Assembly: GCA_016926255.1 (NCBI GenBank)
Contig: JAFGOY010000049.1
Span: forward strand, 1-64,000
From: Anaerolineae bacterium
Lineage (GTDB): Bacteria > Chloroflexota > Anaerolineae > Aggregatilineales > UBA3940
Direction of reading: 5' to 3'
Length of the DNA stretch: 64,000 nt
Of this stretch, positions 16,849 through 25,745 are shown in pieces (position 1 is the stretch's first letter; the number at the start of each line of letters is the position of its first letter). A program made the position numbers and the translations under genes. The notes under the pieces were generated by a model, which had not been told where the DNA came from, made no database searches, and saw only the letters and a list, made by a program, of their open reading frames with translations.

Positions 16849-17973
16849 TTAGACGTCTCCCCGACGGCGAATTCGAATCCGGTAGCGAACCAGCACTTCG
16901 CTGCTGATAATACAAAACAAAATAATGCCCTGAAGCATGAGTGGAATGCCCGATGGCTGAATTTCTCGACCGGCGAGGATCAAACCGCCGAAAAGGATCG
17001 AGACCAGTATGACGGCAAACGGGTTGAGCTTGGCTAGCCAGGCGATAATGATCCCGGTGAAGCCATAACCTGACGAGATTTTCTCCTGAAAGCGGTGGAC
17101 AACCCCGGTGATCTCGATCATCCCGGCTAACCCGGCTAACCCGCCGGACAGCATCATGACCAGAACCGTGTTGCGCACAATATTGATCCCGGCATACTGG
17201 GCAGCCTTCGGATTATCGCCGATCAACCTGATTTCATATCCCCACCGGCTGCGATAGAGAATGAACCAGATGACGAAGACCATCAACAGGCTCAAAAGAA
17301 TACCCAGGTGCAGGGTATAACCGGAAAAGAGGGGAATCTGCTGCGCATAGTCGGCCAGGCGCGGAAGCCAGGCGCTCTTCGGGAAGGTCGGCGACATCTG
17401 GAAGCCGCTCTCGTTCCAGTGGGCGAAAATCCAGTAGTTGTTCCAGGAGATGGCGATATAGTTCATCATCAAGCTGGTGATGATCTCGTTCACGTTGAGC
17501 TTGGCCTTCAGGTATCCGGGGACAAAACCCCACAGCGCCCCGGCGATGAACCCGGCCAGCATCATGGTGGGCAGCATAATCCATATGGAGGTGTCCGGCG
17601 GTAAAATGGGAGCAAGCACGACCGCGCTGGCCCCAAACGCTCCGGCGTAGAACTGGCCCTCTGCACCGATATTCCATAGGCGCATCCGAAAAGCGATAGC
17701 GCAGGCCAGCCCGATCATGATCAATGGCGAGGCTTTGACCAGGGTATCGTTGAAAACGCCGAGGTTGCCGAAAGCCGCCCGTACAACATGGGCGTATGAT
17801 CGGAACGGGTTGCCGCCCGAAGCCCAGAGGATGACGCCACCGATGATCAGCGCGACGACGACAGCGCCCAAAGACGATGCGATTGGAAGCCAGCGCGGAA
17901 TGAACATCCGCTGTTCCAGCCGTATTCTGAATGGAATTCGTAGAGATCGCTGTTTAGAGGATATTCTTTCCAT
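16849..17973 (-). CDS. ABC transporter permease, nucleoside/sugar type (NupP/BmpF-like)
   Basis: This 374-aa permease is the heterodimer partner of the previous gene. A basic N-terminal stretch (about 1-25) precedes the first membrane helix. The family signature SPLIMIGLACAIAFRMRLWN and the following NIGAEGQ are clear. Eight to nine hydrophobic segments follow. The start codon overlaps the stop of the ATPase gene by one base (TAATG), so translation is coupled. Met23 is an alternative start, but the overlap favours the first ATG. Confidence 0.9.
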   Translation of the reverse strand: MERISSKQRSLRIPFRIRLEQRMFIPRWLPIASSLGAVVVALIIGGVILWASGGNPFRSYAHVVRAAFGNLGVFNDTLVKASPLIMIGLACAIAFRMRLWNIGAEGQFYAGAFGASAVVLAPILPPDTSIWIMLPTMMLAGFIAGALWGFVPGYLKAKLNVNEIITSLMMNYIAISWNNYWIFAHWNESGFQMSPTFPKSAWLPRLADYAQQIPLFSGYTLHLGILLSLLMVFVIWFILYRSRWGYEIRLIGDNPKAAQYAGINIVRNTVLVMMLSGGLAGLAGMIEITGVVHRFQEKISSGYGFTGIIIAWLAKLNPFAVILVSILFGGLILAGREIQPSGIPLMLQGIILFCIISSEVLVRYRIRIRRRGDV

Positions 17974-19511
17974 TATCGTTTGGCCTCTGTACTGATTTCT
18001 TCCTGCCGGGTGCCGGTCATCATCTGCCCGATGGTATCAATGTCGCCGTTTTGGACTTCTCCCATAACTTTCCCTTCATAGAGAACATAGATACGGTCGC
18101 TCAGGACAACAAGTTCTTCAAGTTCTTCTGAGATCAGCAGGATGGCTGCGCCTGCCTCCCGCTGATCCAGTAAAAGCTGTTGAACACCTTCGATTGCGCC
18201 AACATCCAGCCCTCGTGTGGGCTGAACGGCGATCATCAACTCCGGCTCGGCAGAGATTTCCCGCGCAAGGATCACGCGCTGCAAGTTTCCACCGGAAAGC
18301 AGCCTGACCGGGGTCTTGATCGTCGGGACGATAATGTCGTATTCGTCCTTGAGCGATTCGGCCTGTTCCTGCGCAACCGATTGGTTGATCGACATGCCAT
18401 GGCTGATTGGCGATCTGCGATAGCTTTTCATGATCAGGTTGTCGGTGACACTCAGGTTAGGTGCTGAGCCGACGTGAGTTCGATCTTCAGGGATGTGGGC
18501 CGCCCCGGCATCGATGGAAACGCGGGCCGAGCGATTCTGTACTTCGTTCTCCCCGATCAGCACCCGGCCTGCGGTACATTCACGCAGACCGGTGATTACC
18601 TCAGCGAGTTCGCTTTGCCCATTTCCGGCAATGGCCGCCACCCCGACGATCTCCCCAGCGCAGACATGCATCGATACGCCGCGCAGTGCCGGTAATCTAC
18701 GGTTGTTCAAGGCGTGGATATCTTCGATAGAGAGCACCCGTTTTCCCGGCTCCTGCTCCTTCTTTTCCAGTTCGAACAGAACCTTGCGTCCGACCATCAG
18801 ATGAGCGAGTTCGGCACGGTTCGTCTCACTGGCCTTGATGCCCACCGCTGTGACTTTACCACGCCGCAAAACGGTTATCCGGTCAGCAATTTCAAGCACC
18901 TCGTTGAGTTTGTGGCTGATAAAGACAATCGACTTCCCTTCAGCCGCCATCACGCGGAGGGTTTTGAAGAGACCCTCGATCTCCTGCGGCGCGAGCACGG
19001 CGGTCGGTTCGTCCATGATCAGCACCGAAACGCCGCGATAGAGCATCTTCAGGATTTCAACGCGCTGTTGTTCGCCAACCGACAACTGCCATATCTTGGC
19101 CTGGGGATCGACCTTCAAGTTGAACTGGTCTTCCAGTGCTTTGATCTTCTGTTCATATTTGGGCAGCTGAAGCCAAAAACGAGGTTCATCCAGACCGATT
19201 AAGATGTTCTCGGTCACACTTTGCGACGGTACCAGCATGAAATGCTGGTGAACCATCCCGATTCCGGCGTTGATCGCATCTTTAGGTGAATTGAAATACA
19301 CGCGCTGCCCATTGACACTGATTCCACCCTCATCCGGGCGATACAGACCCGTCAATATATTCATCAGCGTGCTTTTACCTGCGCCGTTTTCACCCAGCAG
19401 CGCGTGGATTTCACCCGTTCGCAGATTGAAATCGATATTGTCGTTTGCCAGGACGCCGGGGAAACGCCGGACGATGCCTTTCATTTCCACTGCATATTGT
19501 GATTCCGGCAT
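17973..19511 (-). CDS. ABC transporter ATPase with two nucleotide-binding domains (NupO-like)
   Basis: This 512-aa duplicated ATPase powers the nucleoside importer. The first domain has Walker A GENGAGKST, signature LSVGEQQR and Walker B LIMDEPTA. The second has a degenerate Walker A AIAGNGQSEL, signature LSGGNLQR and a Walker B-like region LMIAVQPTRGLD, where the catalytic glutamate is replaced. This asymmetry is normal for RbsA/YufO-type proteins. I use the ATG at 19511 because AAGGA is 8 nt upstream; the ATG at 19520 directly abuts the site. Confidence 0.92.
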   Translation of the reverse strand: MPESQYAVEMKGIVRRFPGVLANDNIDFNLRTGEIHALLGENGAGKSTLMNILTGLYRPDEGGISVNGQRVYFNSPKDAINAGIGMVHQHFMLVPSQSVTENILIGLDEPRFWLQLPKYEQKIKALEDQFNLKVDPQAKIWQLSVGEQQRVEILKMLYRGVSVLIMDEPTAVLAPQEIEGLFKTLRVMAAEGKSIVFISHKLNEVLEIADRITVLRRGKVTAVGIKASETNRAELAHLMVGRKVLFELEKKEQEPGKRVLSIEDIHALNNRRLPALRGVSMHVCAGEIVGVAAIAGNGQSELAEVITGLRECTAGRVLIGENEVQNRSARVSIDAGAAHIPEDRTHVGSAPNLSVTDNLIMKSYRRSPISHGMSINQSVAQEQAESLKDEYDIIVPTIKTPVRLLSGGNLQRVILAREISAEPELMIAVQPTRGLDVGAIEGVQQLLLDQREAGAAILLISEELEELVVLSDRIYVLYEGKVMGEVQNGDIDTIGQMMTGTRQEEISTEAKR

Positions 19512-19550
19512 AAAACTCATTCCTTCGGGTATTGAATGGCGGTGTATACT

Positions 19551-19586
19551 GGCGAAGCCGGGAGTGTTGATCAGCCCGGCTTCGCC
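19551..19586. other. Stable hairpin between lipoprotein and ATPase genes
   Basis: A perfect 12-bp inverted repeat (GGCGAAGCCGGG with CCCGGCTTCGCC) has a 12-nt loop. On the transcribed minus strand it is not followed by a T run, so it is not a clear terminator. It lies between the substrate-binding lipoprotein gene and the ATPase gene, a place where many importer operons keep an mRNA-stabilising or attenuating hairpin. That would allow excess binding protein over transporter. Confidence 0.6.
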
Positions 19587-19673
19587 GAATTATTAGCTGC
19601 AAAGAGGCTGCCAGCAAAAAGTTCGTTGACAAACCTCAATATACGAGAAGTGACAGGCTACGGCTAGCTCATA

Positions 19674-20888
19674 TTACTCCAGTTCGGGCAGTTCGGCGGT
19701 GACGCCTTCGGCCCACCAGTACATGCAGTACTCGCATTCAAGCCCTTCCGCGCCTGGCGGGAACTGATCGAGGTCGGCCTGGACAAAGCTCTTGCCTGCC
19801 GCGATGATCTCGTTGCCCTGGTTATCCGTGATGGGGCCGCTGAACACGTCGAAGCGGTCGAAGTCGCCAGCGAGCATCGCGGCGAGAGTATCCTTCACAA
19901 GCTGGACATCTTCGGCGGGAAGATCGGCAACGCCGGGCATCGGTTCTTCGCCTTCCATGAAGCCATAAAGCCCCAGACCACCGGTTTCGGCGTCGAAGTA
20001 TTCCCAGCCGCCGACATACTCACCGGCCATAGAACGCTCAGTAATGTCTGCGTAGATCGGCCCCCAGTTCCAGTAGGGAGCAGTCAGGCAGGCATCGCTC
20101 TTGCAGGAGCCGTAGTAGTCATAGGTGATACCCCATTTGCCCTTCTCCTCGGCCACATCGGCACTGGCAGGAGTATCTGCACCGGTAAAGACCACCTGCA
20201 CACCAGCGTCAAACAGTGATGCAGCAGCTTCCTTCTCGATTACCGGGTCATGCCAGGTATTGATCCAGCGAACGTCCATCGTGCATTCGGGGCAGGTAAC
20301 CTTCATACCGAGAGCAAACGCGTTACCCAGGCGGAGTTCTTCCGGAATAGGGAAGGTTGCCATATAGCCGATCCTCGGGTTGCCATCAAGCTTGGCGCGC
20401 GAACCGGCCAGCATACCGGCCAGGTATTTCATGTCTTCCATTGCGCCCATCACGTTGCCAAAGTTTGTACCGTTCGCCTTGTAACCCGAAACGTGAACAA
20501 AGTCGATATCGGGGAACTCACCGGCAACTGTCTCGGTGGGATCCATATAACCAAACGACGTTGTGAAGATCAGGTCAAAGCCCTTGCGAGCAAGCGAACG
20601 AATGACCTGCTCACTGTCGGCACCTTCGGCGACTATTTCGACATAAGCAGTATGGACACCATCGACGTTGTCCTGGACATACTGACGGCCAACGTCGTGG
20701 GACTGTGACCAGCCACCATCATCATGTGGGCCAATATAGACAAACGCGACATTGAACATACCTTCTTCGATGTCAGGTATCTGGTAAGCTGCCTCTTCTT
20801 CAGCAGGTGCAGCCTGGCCGCAACTGACCAGCACGGGAACAATCAAAACCAAAGCAATGATCCAAAATAGATGCTTACGGTTAACCAT
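19674..20888 (-). CDS. BMP family substrate-binding lipoprotein (nucleoside-type)
   Basis: This 404-aa binding protein of the basic membrane protein/PnrA family captures the substrate outside the membrane. The signal peptide ends in a lipobox LVSC (Cys23), followed by an acidic linker. The mature part starts NVAFVYIGPHDDGGWSQSHD, typical of this family, and contains GYMDPTE and TGADTPAS. The ATG at 20888 is preferred because GAGGAG is 10 nt away; the ATG at 20897 is only 1 nt from it. It is the first gene of the importer unit. Purine nucleosides are the known ligands of PnrA-type members, but the ligand here is inferred. Confidence 0.92.
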   Translation of the reverse strand: MVNRKHLFWIIALVLIVPVLVSCGQAAPAEEEAAYQIPDIEEGMFNVAFVYIGPHDDGGWSQSHDVGRQYVQDNVDGVHTAYVEIVAEGADSEQVIRSLARKGFDLIFTTSFGYMDPTETVAGEFPDIDFVHVSGYKANGTNFGNVMGAMEDMKYLAGMLAGSRAKLDGNPRIGYMATFPIPEELRLGNAFALGMKVTCPECTMDVRWINTWHDPVIEKEAAASLFDAGVQVVFTGADTPASADVAEEKGKWGITYDYYGSCKSDACLTAPYWNWGPIYADITERSMAGEYVGGWEYFDAETGGLGLYGFMEGEEPMPGVADLPAEDVQLVKDTLAAMLAGDFDRFDVFSGPITDNQGNEIIAAGKSFVQADLDQFPPGAEGLECEYCMYWWAEGVTAELPELE

Positions 20889-20923
20889 TTTATGCATTCT
20901 CCTCGTTAATATTCCAAAAAGGC

Positions 20924-20994
20924 GTTTGATCTCAAACAGACATAAAACTGTTTGTGGGCACCTCCTCCAAACTAGATCAGCATATTCAGCATAT
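20924..20994 (-). promoter_or_regulatory. Overlapping palindromes and tandem repeat upstream of the BMP lipoprotein gene
   Basis: The short gap between carbamate kinase and the lipoprotein gene holds three ordered elements. A perfect 14-bp palindrome GTTTGATCTCAAAC is at 20924-20937. A 7-bp inverted repeat CAAACAG/CTGTTTG with an 8-nt spacer (20933-20954) overlaps it. A perfect tandem 9-bp repeat TCAGCATAT occupies 20977-20994. Such density suggests operator sites controlling the importer. Confidence 0.5.
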
Positions 20995-21959
20995 TATGAT
21001 GGGTTATCAGGCACGATCCACGTTCCGGTTTCCCCGGCCAGGGCACGGGCGATATTCTCCGGATTGGTGATCAATGCCTGCTGACCGCCGTTTTCGAGAT
21101 ATGAGATGACGGCTTCAATCTTCGGTTTCATGCTTCCTTCGGCAAAGTGACCATCGGCCAGATATTGACGGGCCTCGCTGATAGTCATGGTATCCAACCA
21201 TTTCTGATTGGGCTGGTTGAAGTTCAAGGCAACCCGTTCGACCGCCGTCGAGATCAGGTACAGGTCGGCCTGAACACCGGTCGCCAGCAGCGCAGTGGCC
21301 CGATCCTTATCAATGACCGAGGGTGGGGCTTCACGGAGTTCGCCTTTTGAGTTCTCGACCACCGGAATGCCGCCACCACCGACACAGATGACGGTAAACG
21401 ATTGCGCGATCAGCGCCTTGATGGCGTCCAATTCGACAATTTTGCGTGGAATTGGAGAGGCGATCATCCGACGCAGGCCGCGACCGGCATCGTCGACAAC
21501 CGTCCAACCCTCTTTACGGAAATACTCCGCCTGTTCCTCGGTCAGATAACCGCCGATACCTTTGGTCGGCCTCTGAAAGGCGGAATCATTGGCATCGACC
21601 AGCACCTGGGAAACAAGGGCAATGGCTTTGTTGTCCAGGTTTCGCCGCCGGAACTCGTTTTCCAGCGTTTGCTGAAGCATATAGCCAATCGATCCCTGTG
21701 TGTCCGCCCCGATGATATCCAGCGGCACCGTGTGAACTTCATCGGCGGCCAGCTCAGAACGGCGCAGGATAAATCCGACCTGCGGCCCGTTTCCGTGGGT
21801 GATGACCAGGTTCCAACCCTGCTCGATCATATTGGCCAGATGGGAGATGGTTTCACGAACCGCATCCCATTGATGGCGAAGATCGGGCTTGTTCTTATCC
21901 TGGATGAGCGAGTTTCCTCCAATCGCTACAACGGCCAGCTTCTGATGTGTAGTATTCAT
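20994..21959 (-). CDS. arcC: Carbamate kinase
   Basis: This 321-aa protein of the amino-acid-kinase fold makes ATP and carbamate from carbamoyl phosphate and ADP when working in the catabolic direction. Family motifs include VAIGGNSL at the start, ITHGNGPQVGF (about 54-64), the CVGGGGIPV stretch and VIDKDRATALLA. Length is normal. A GGAG-x-AAGG site lies just upstream of the ATG. It is followed by the importer genes and preceded by two carbamoyltransferases, so it probably uses carbamoyl phosphate released from ureido compounds, as in arginine or purine fermentation. Confidence 0.93.
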   Translation of the reverse strand: MNTTHQKLAVVAIGGNSLIQDKNKPDLRHQWDAVRETISHLANMIEQGWNLVITHGNGPQVGFILRRSELAADEVHTVPLDIIGADTQGSIGYMLQQTLENEFRRRNLDNKAIALVSQVLVDANDSAFQRPTKGIGGYLTEEQAEYFRKEGWTVVDDAGRGLRRMIASPIPRKIVELDAIKALIAQSFTVICVGGGGIPVVENSKGELREAPPSVIDKDRATALLATGVQADLYLISTAVERVALNFNQPNQKWLDTMTISEARQYLADGHFAEGSMKPKIEAVISYLENGGQQALITNPENIARALAGETGTWIVPDNPS

Positions 21960-22002
21960 GTTTTTGACCTTGCTCCAGTACTGACCGAAAGATCGACGCT
22001 GA

Positions 22003-22986
22003 CTAACGCATAGTAAGGGCCATCACAGCCTTCTGGACGTGGAGCCGGTTTTCAGCTTCATCATACACGGCACTCCAGCGGCCATCAATGACCCCATCGG
22101 TTACTTCTATGTTTCTATCGGCGGGCAGGCAATGCATATAGATGCCCTCACCATTATTGGTCAATGCCATCCGGCGTTCATCGGTGATCCAATCCGTGTA
22201 CTGCTTCGATATTTCCGCCGATTCATCGTTATCGGTGGTAGTCAGCATGGCTCCCCAACTCTTGGGGTAGACCACGTCAGCGCCTTCGAATCCTGCGTCG
22301 AAATCGTCCAGCACTTCGAAGCTGCCGCCCGATCTCTGAGCGTTCTCAGCCGCCTGATCGACGATATCCGGCATGACCTTGAATTCCGGCGGGCGGGTGA
22401 GGCGAACGTTCATTCCGTAGCGGGTTGCCAGCAGGATCAAACTCTGCGGGGCGGACATCGGCTTCTGATAGCTCGAGGCATAGGCATAGGACACGTTGAT
22501 CGTCTTGCCGCGTGGATTGCGCCCAAACCGCTCGAAGATGGTGAGCATGTCGGCCAGTCCCTGGAAGGGATGGTAGTAGTCGCACTGCATGTTGAGCACC
22601 GGCACGCGGCTGGCTTCAGCGACACCACGAATGTAGTCATTGCCAATTCCCCAGTCACACTGGCGAATGGCGATCCCATCGCAGTAACGCCCGATGATCT
22701 CGCCGATCTCCTTGCCGGTGTCACCATGAGAAATCTGCGTGGTGCGGCTGTCGATGAACTGGGCATGGCCGCCCAACTGGGCCATCCCCGCCTCGAAGCT
22801 GACGCGCGTCCGTGTACTGGAGAAGAAGAACAGCATCGCCAGCACCTTATCACGCAGGTAGGCATGCGGTTCGCCGAGCGCCCGTTTACGCTTGAGGTCG
22901 AAAGCGACATCGAAGATCGTCTCAAGCTCGTCTTTAGTGAATTCCTGGGTCGTGATCATGTCACGACCGGCCAGATAGCTCTGCAT
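22003..22986 (-). CDS. Carbamoyltransferase of the ornithine/aspartate family, YgeW-like
   Basis: This 327-aa protein has the carbamoyl-phosphate-binding SSTRTR motif (56-61), followed by SFEAGMAQLGG. The usual HPTQ motif is HPFQ (139-142), and HCLP is at 285-288. The specificity region VVYPKSWGAM differs from anabolic ornithine carbamoyltransferase (DxxxSMG) and resembles knotted family members that use acylated or ureido substrates. With carbamate kinase 43 nt downstream it probably runs in the carbamoyl-phosphate-forming direction. YgeW in E. coli sits in a similar purine region; equivalence is inference. The acceptor cannot be told. Confidence 0.82.
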   Translation of the reverse strand: MQSYLAGRDMITTQEFTKDELETIFDVAFDLKRKRALGEPHAYLRDKVLAMLFFFSSTRTRVSFEAGMAQLGGHAQFIDSRTTQISHGDTGKEIGEIIGRYCDGIAIRQCDWGIGNDYIRGVAEASRVPVLNMQCDYYHPFQGLADMLTIFERFGRNPRGKTINVSYAYASSYQKPMSAPQSLILLATRYGMNVRLTRPPEFKVMPDIVDQAAENAQRSGGSFEVLDDFDAGFEGADVVYPKSWGAMLTTTDNDESAEISKQYTDWITDERRMALTNNGEGIYMHCLPADRNIEVTDGVIDGRWSAVYDEAENRLHVQKAVMALTMR

Positions 22987-23006
22987 GTGTATCCTCCGGG
23001 TTGCGC

Positions 23007-23960
23007 TTATTCGAATGCGCCCAGGATCAGGGACAGGAGCGCCATACGCATCAGAACGCCGTTGTAAGCCTCGACCCAGTAGCGCTGGTGGCGGGTGGTA
23101 TCGACATCGGGGGTCAGTTCGTCCATGCGCGGCAGCGAGTGGAGAACGATAGCGTCGGCTTTGGCCTTCCCGAATAACAGTTTCTTGGTCACCTGATAGT
23201 TGGGCGGCGTGAGGCCAACATCGCCAGTGCGCTCGTCACGGGACTTGGTGTAGTCGGGCTGAACGACGGGTTCCATGTAGATCACGTCGGCTTCGCCCAC
23301 CACCTGATCGATGTGTTCCTTACGCTCCCAGTTGAGGCCCCTCTCGGTGATCTCGTCGGCAAATTCGGGGAGGAAGTACATCTCATCGGGCGCGATGACA
23401 TACACCTTGGTATCGAACTGGCTCAACGCATAGCTGATGGAATGCATGGTGCGCATCCGCATATCGCCAATCAAGACCCAGGTGAGACCGTCGAGCGTGC
23501 CGCGCTCACGGTAGATGGTCATCATATCAGTGAGCACCTGGGTGGGATGCTCGCCCCAACCATCACCACAGTTGATTACCGGGACGCTGGCGTGTTTAGC
23601 GGCTTCGGCAGGCGCACCCTGCTGGAAGTGGCGCATGGCGATCACATCGCCGTAGCATTCCAGCATACGGACGGTATCCTGAATGCCTTCCTGGTAGAAG
23701 TCACCGGCGCGGGTCATCTTGGCATCCGAGAAACCGGTCACATGGCCGCCCAGACGATGCATCGCTGCTTCGGTAGCCAGACGGGTGCGGGTGCTGGGCT
23801 GGTAGAAGGCGGTGACCAGCGTTTTGTGCTGGAGGAGGTCACCGTTGTGGCGATCGCGCGCATAAGGCTCCACCCGGTCGGCAATCTCGAAAACACGGAA
23901 ATACTCGTTACGTTCGAATTCCTTCAAAGAAAGAATGTCACGGCCTGCAAAACTACGCAT
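23007..23960 (-). CDS. Aspartate-carbamoyltransferase homologue with altered substrate site
   Basis: This 317-aa protein is clearly of the PyrB family: PSTRTR (55-60), the carbonyl-binding MRHFQ region, HPTQ (138-141), MRTMHS matching the Arg167 region, and HSLPRMDEL followed by a typical C-terminal helix. Two substrate regions are changed. The loop that gives Ser80 and Lys84 in E. coli ATCase is several residues longer (78-96). The TRVQ motif with Arg229 reads EPVVQ, so the arginine that binds aspartate is absent while the glutamine remains. It may therefore carbamoylate or decarbamoylate something else. No pyrI follows. It is 20 nt upstream of the YgeW-like gene. Biosynthetic PyrB remains possible. 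Confidence 0.8.
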   Translation of the reverse strand: MRSFAGRDILSLKEFERNEYFRVFEIADRVEPYARDRHNGDLLQHKTLVTAFYQPSTRTRLATEAAMHRLGGHVTGFSDAKMTRAGDFYQEGIQDTVRMLECYGDVIAMRHFQQGAPAEAAKHASVPVINCGDGWGEHPTQVLTDMMTIYRERGTLDGLTWVLIGDMRMRTMHSISYALSQFDTKVYVIAPDEMYFLPEFADEITERGLNWERKEHIDQVVGEADVIYMEPVVQPDYTKSRDERTGDVGLTPPNYQVTKKLLFGKAKADAIVLHSLPRMDELTPDVDTTRHQRYWVEAYNGVLMRMALLSLILGAFE

Positions 23961-24016
23961 GTCTATAATCTCCTAGAATCAAATTTTCGAAAGAACCTTT
24001 TAGATGTTCTCTCCCG

Positions 24017-25726
24017 TCAACTTATGAATAGTTCGACAACCTTGAACTGATCGACATCGACCAATCCGACATCGGTCAGTTTCAGGCTGGGAATCACCTC
24101 TAAGGCCATAAAGCTCATCGCCATGAACGGATCATGCAACGGTGATCCCAACTGTCCCGCGGCTTCCAGCAGGACATCCATCTCCTGCCGGACTTCGACC
24201 ACCGGCTGATCGGACATCAATCCGCCGACCGGCAAGGGCAGCTTCGCCAGCACCAGGTCGCCGTCCACCACGACCAGCCCGCCACCCATCGCATCGACTG
24301 CTTTCGCGGCAGCCATCATGCTCCGGTCGTCAGCACCGATCACGACCAGGTTGTGATGATCGTGGGCAACCGTTCCAGCAATCGCGCCATGCTTCAGGCC
24401 GATCCCCTGGATGAAGCCCAGACCGATATTGCCGGTCGCCCTGTGGCGCTCGATGACCGCCATCTTCAAAACGTCCCGCTCGACATCGGTGACGGCCATC
24501 CCGTCAACGACCTTCACGCCCTCAACACGGTTCTCGGTAAACACCTGGTTCGGAATGCTGCCGATCACATGGGCATGCGAACCACCGGCAGGAATGGCGA
24601 AATCAACCGCTTCCCACTTGACATGCATCGTGTTCACAATATGGGTAGCCAACTTCTGTGCCTTCTTAGCCGTCATCCTGCCATCACGGGCAACGACTTC
24701 ACCACCCGCATAGACGATCTCCGGCACCGGCTTCTGCAAATCGGAGAAGACGAACAGGTCAGCGCGGCGGCCCGGAACAATCGCGCCTCGATCATCAAGG
24801 CCGAAGTACTGCGCCGTGTTGATCGTCCCCATCTGGATCGCCCGAACGGGATCGAGGCCCGCGTCGATAGCCATGCGAACGATATGATCGATTGAGCCAT
24901 CGTCGATTAAATCGGAGGGCTGGCGGTCGTCGGTGCAGAAGCAGAACCGGTGAGCGTTCTCCGGCGTCACCGCCGGGAGCAGGTTGAGAAGGTTCTGGGC
25001 GTTGGTCGCCTGGCGGATGAGGATGGTCATCCCCAGGCGCAGCTTTTCGAGTGCCTCGTCAGGCGTCGTGCATTCGTGATCCGACATGATCCCGGCGGCG
25101 ACATAGGCATTGAGCTGCTTCCCGGCCAGGCCAGGACTATGCCCGTCGATCACTTTCCCCTCGAAAGCGTCGAGCTTCGCCATCACACCCGGATCGCCGA
25201 AGATGACGCCGGGGAAGTTCATCACCTCGGCCAGCCCGATCACACGCGGGTGATCGCGCAGCGGGGCGATATCGGCAGCTTCGAGAGCGGCCCCGGCTGA
25301 TTCCATATGGGTGGCAGGCACACACGAAGAAACCATTACAAAAACACTCAACGGGATGCCTTCGGATTCATCCAGCATGAACTGAATGCCTTCGATTCCC
25401 TGCACGTTGGCGATTTCATGCGGATCGGTCACCACCGAGGTGACGCCGTGGGGCAGGATCGCCCCAGCGAACTCCGAGGGAATGCACATCGAGCTTTCGA
25501 TGTGAACGTGGGCATCGATATAACCGGGGGCGACGAACTTGCCTTTCAGATCGATAGTCTCCGCCGCCTCGTACCCATCACCCAGCCCGACAATCGTCGA
25601 GCCGCTGATCGCAATATCGGTCTGGTAGACTTCGCCGGTAAATACGTTGACAAGGTTTGCATTCTTCAACAACAAATCGGCGGGAGCATCCCCGCGTGCA
25701 ATCTTAATCCGTTCCACACGATCCAT
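24017..25726 (-). CDS. adeC: Adenine deaminase
   Basis: This 569-aa amidohydrolase matches the Ade/AdeC family that converts adenine to hypoxanthine and ammonia. Metal-binding DAHVHIESS (His73, His75), DPHEIANV, DGHSPGL, and the SDHECTT segment are typical. The C-terminal domain keeps IGADDRSMMAAAKA. The start at 25726 follows GGAGG and begins the conserved family N terminus; the longer frame would overlap the hydantoinase gene. It lies between the hydantoinase and the carbamoyltransferases, consistent with purine salvage or breakdown. Confidence 0.93.
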   Translation of the reverse strand: MDRVERIKIARGDAPADLLLKNANLVNVFTGEVYQTDIAISGSTIVGLGDGYEAAETIDLKGKFVAPGYIDAHVHIESSMCIPSEFAGAILPHGVTSVVTDPHEIANVQGIEGIQFMLDESEGIPLSVFVMVSSCVPATHMESAGAALEAADIAPLRDHPRVIGLAEVMNFPGVIFGDPGVMAKLDAFEGKVIDGHSPGLAGKQLNAYVAAGIMSDHECTTPDEALEKLRLGMTILIRQATNAQNLLNLLPAVTPENAHRFCFCTDDRQPSDLIDDGSIDHIVRMAIDAGLDPVRAIQMGTINTAQYFGLDDRGAIVPGRRADLFVFSDLQKPVPEIVYAGGEVVARDGRMTAKKAQKLATHIVNTMHVKWEAVDFAIPAGGSHAHVIGSIPNQVFTENRVEGVKVVDGMAVTDVERDVLKMAVIERHRATGNIGLGFIQGIGLKHGAIAGTVAHDHHNLVVIGADDRSMMAAAKAVDAMGGGLVVVDGDLVLAKLPLPVGGLMSDQPVVEVRQEMDVLLEAAGQLGSPLHDPFMAMSFMALEVIPSLKLTDVGLVDVDQFKVVELFIS

Positions 25727-25745
25727 ACACCCCCTCCTTCGGGTA

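Noticed and set aside
22039-23067. Plus-strand open frame of 342 codons opposite the carbamoyltransferases
   Set aside because: Shadow of two well-supported minus-strand genes, with no ribosome binding site or motif.
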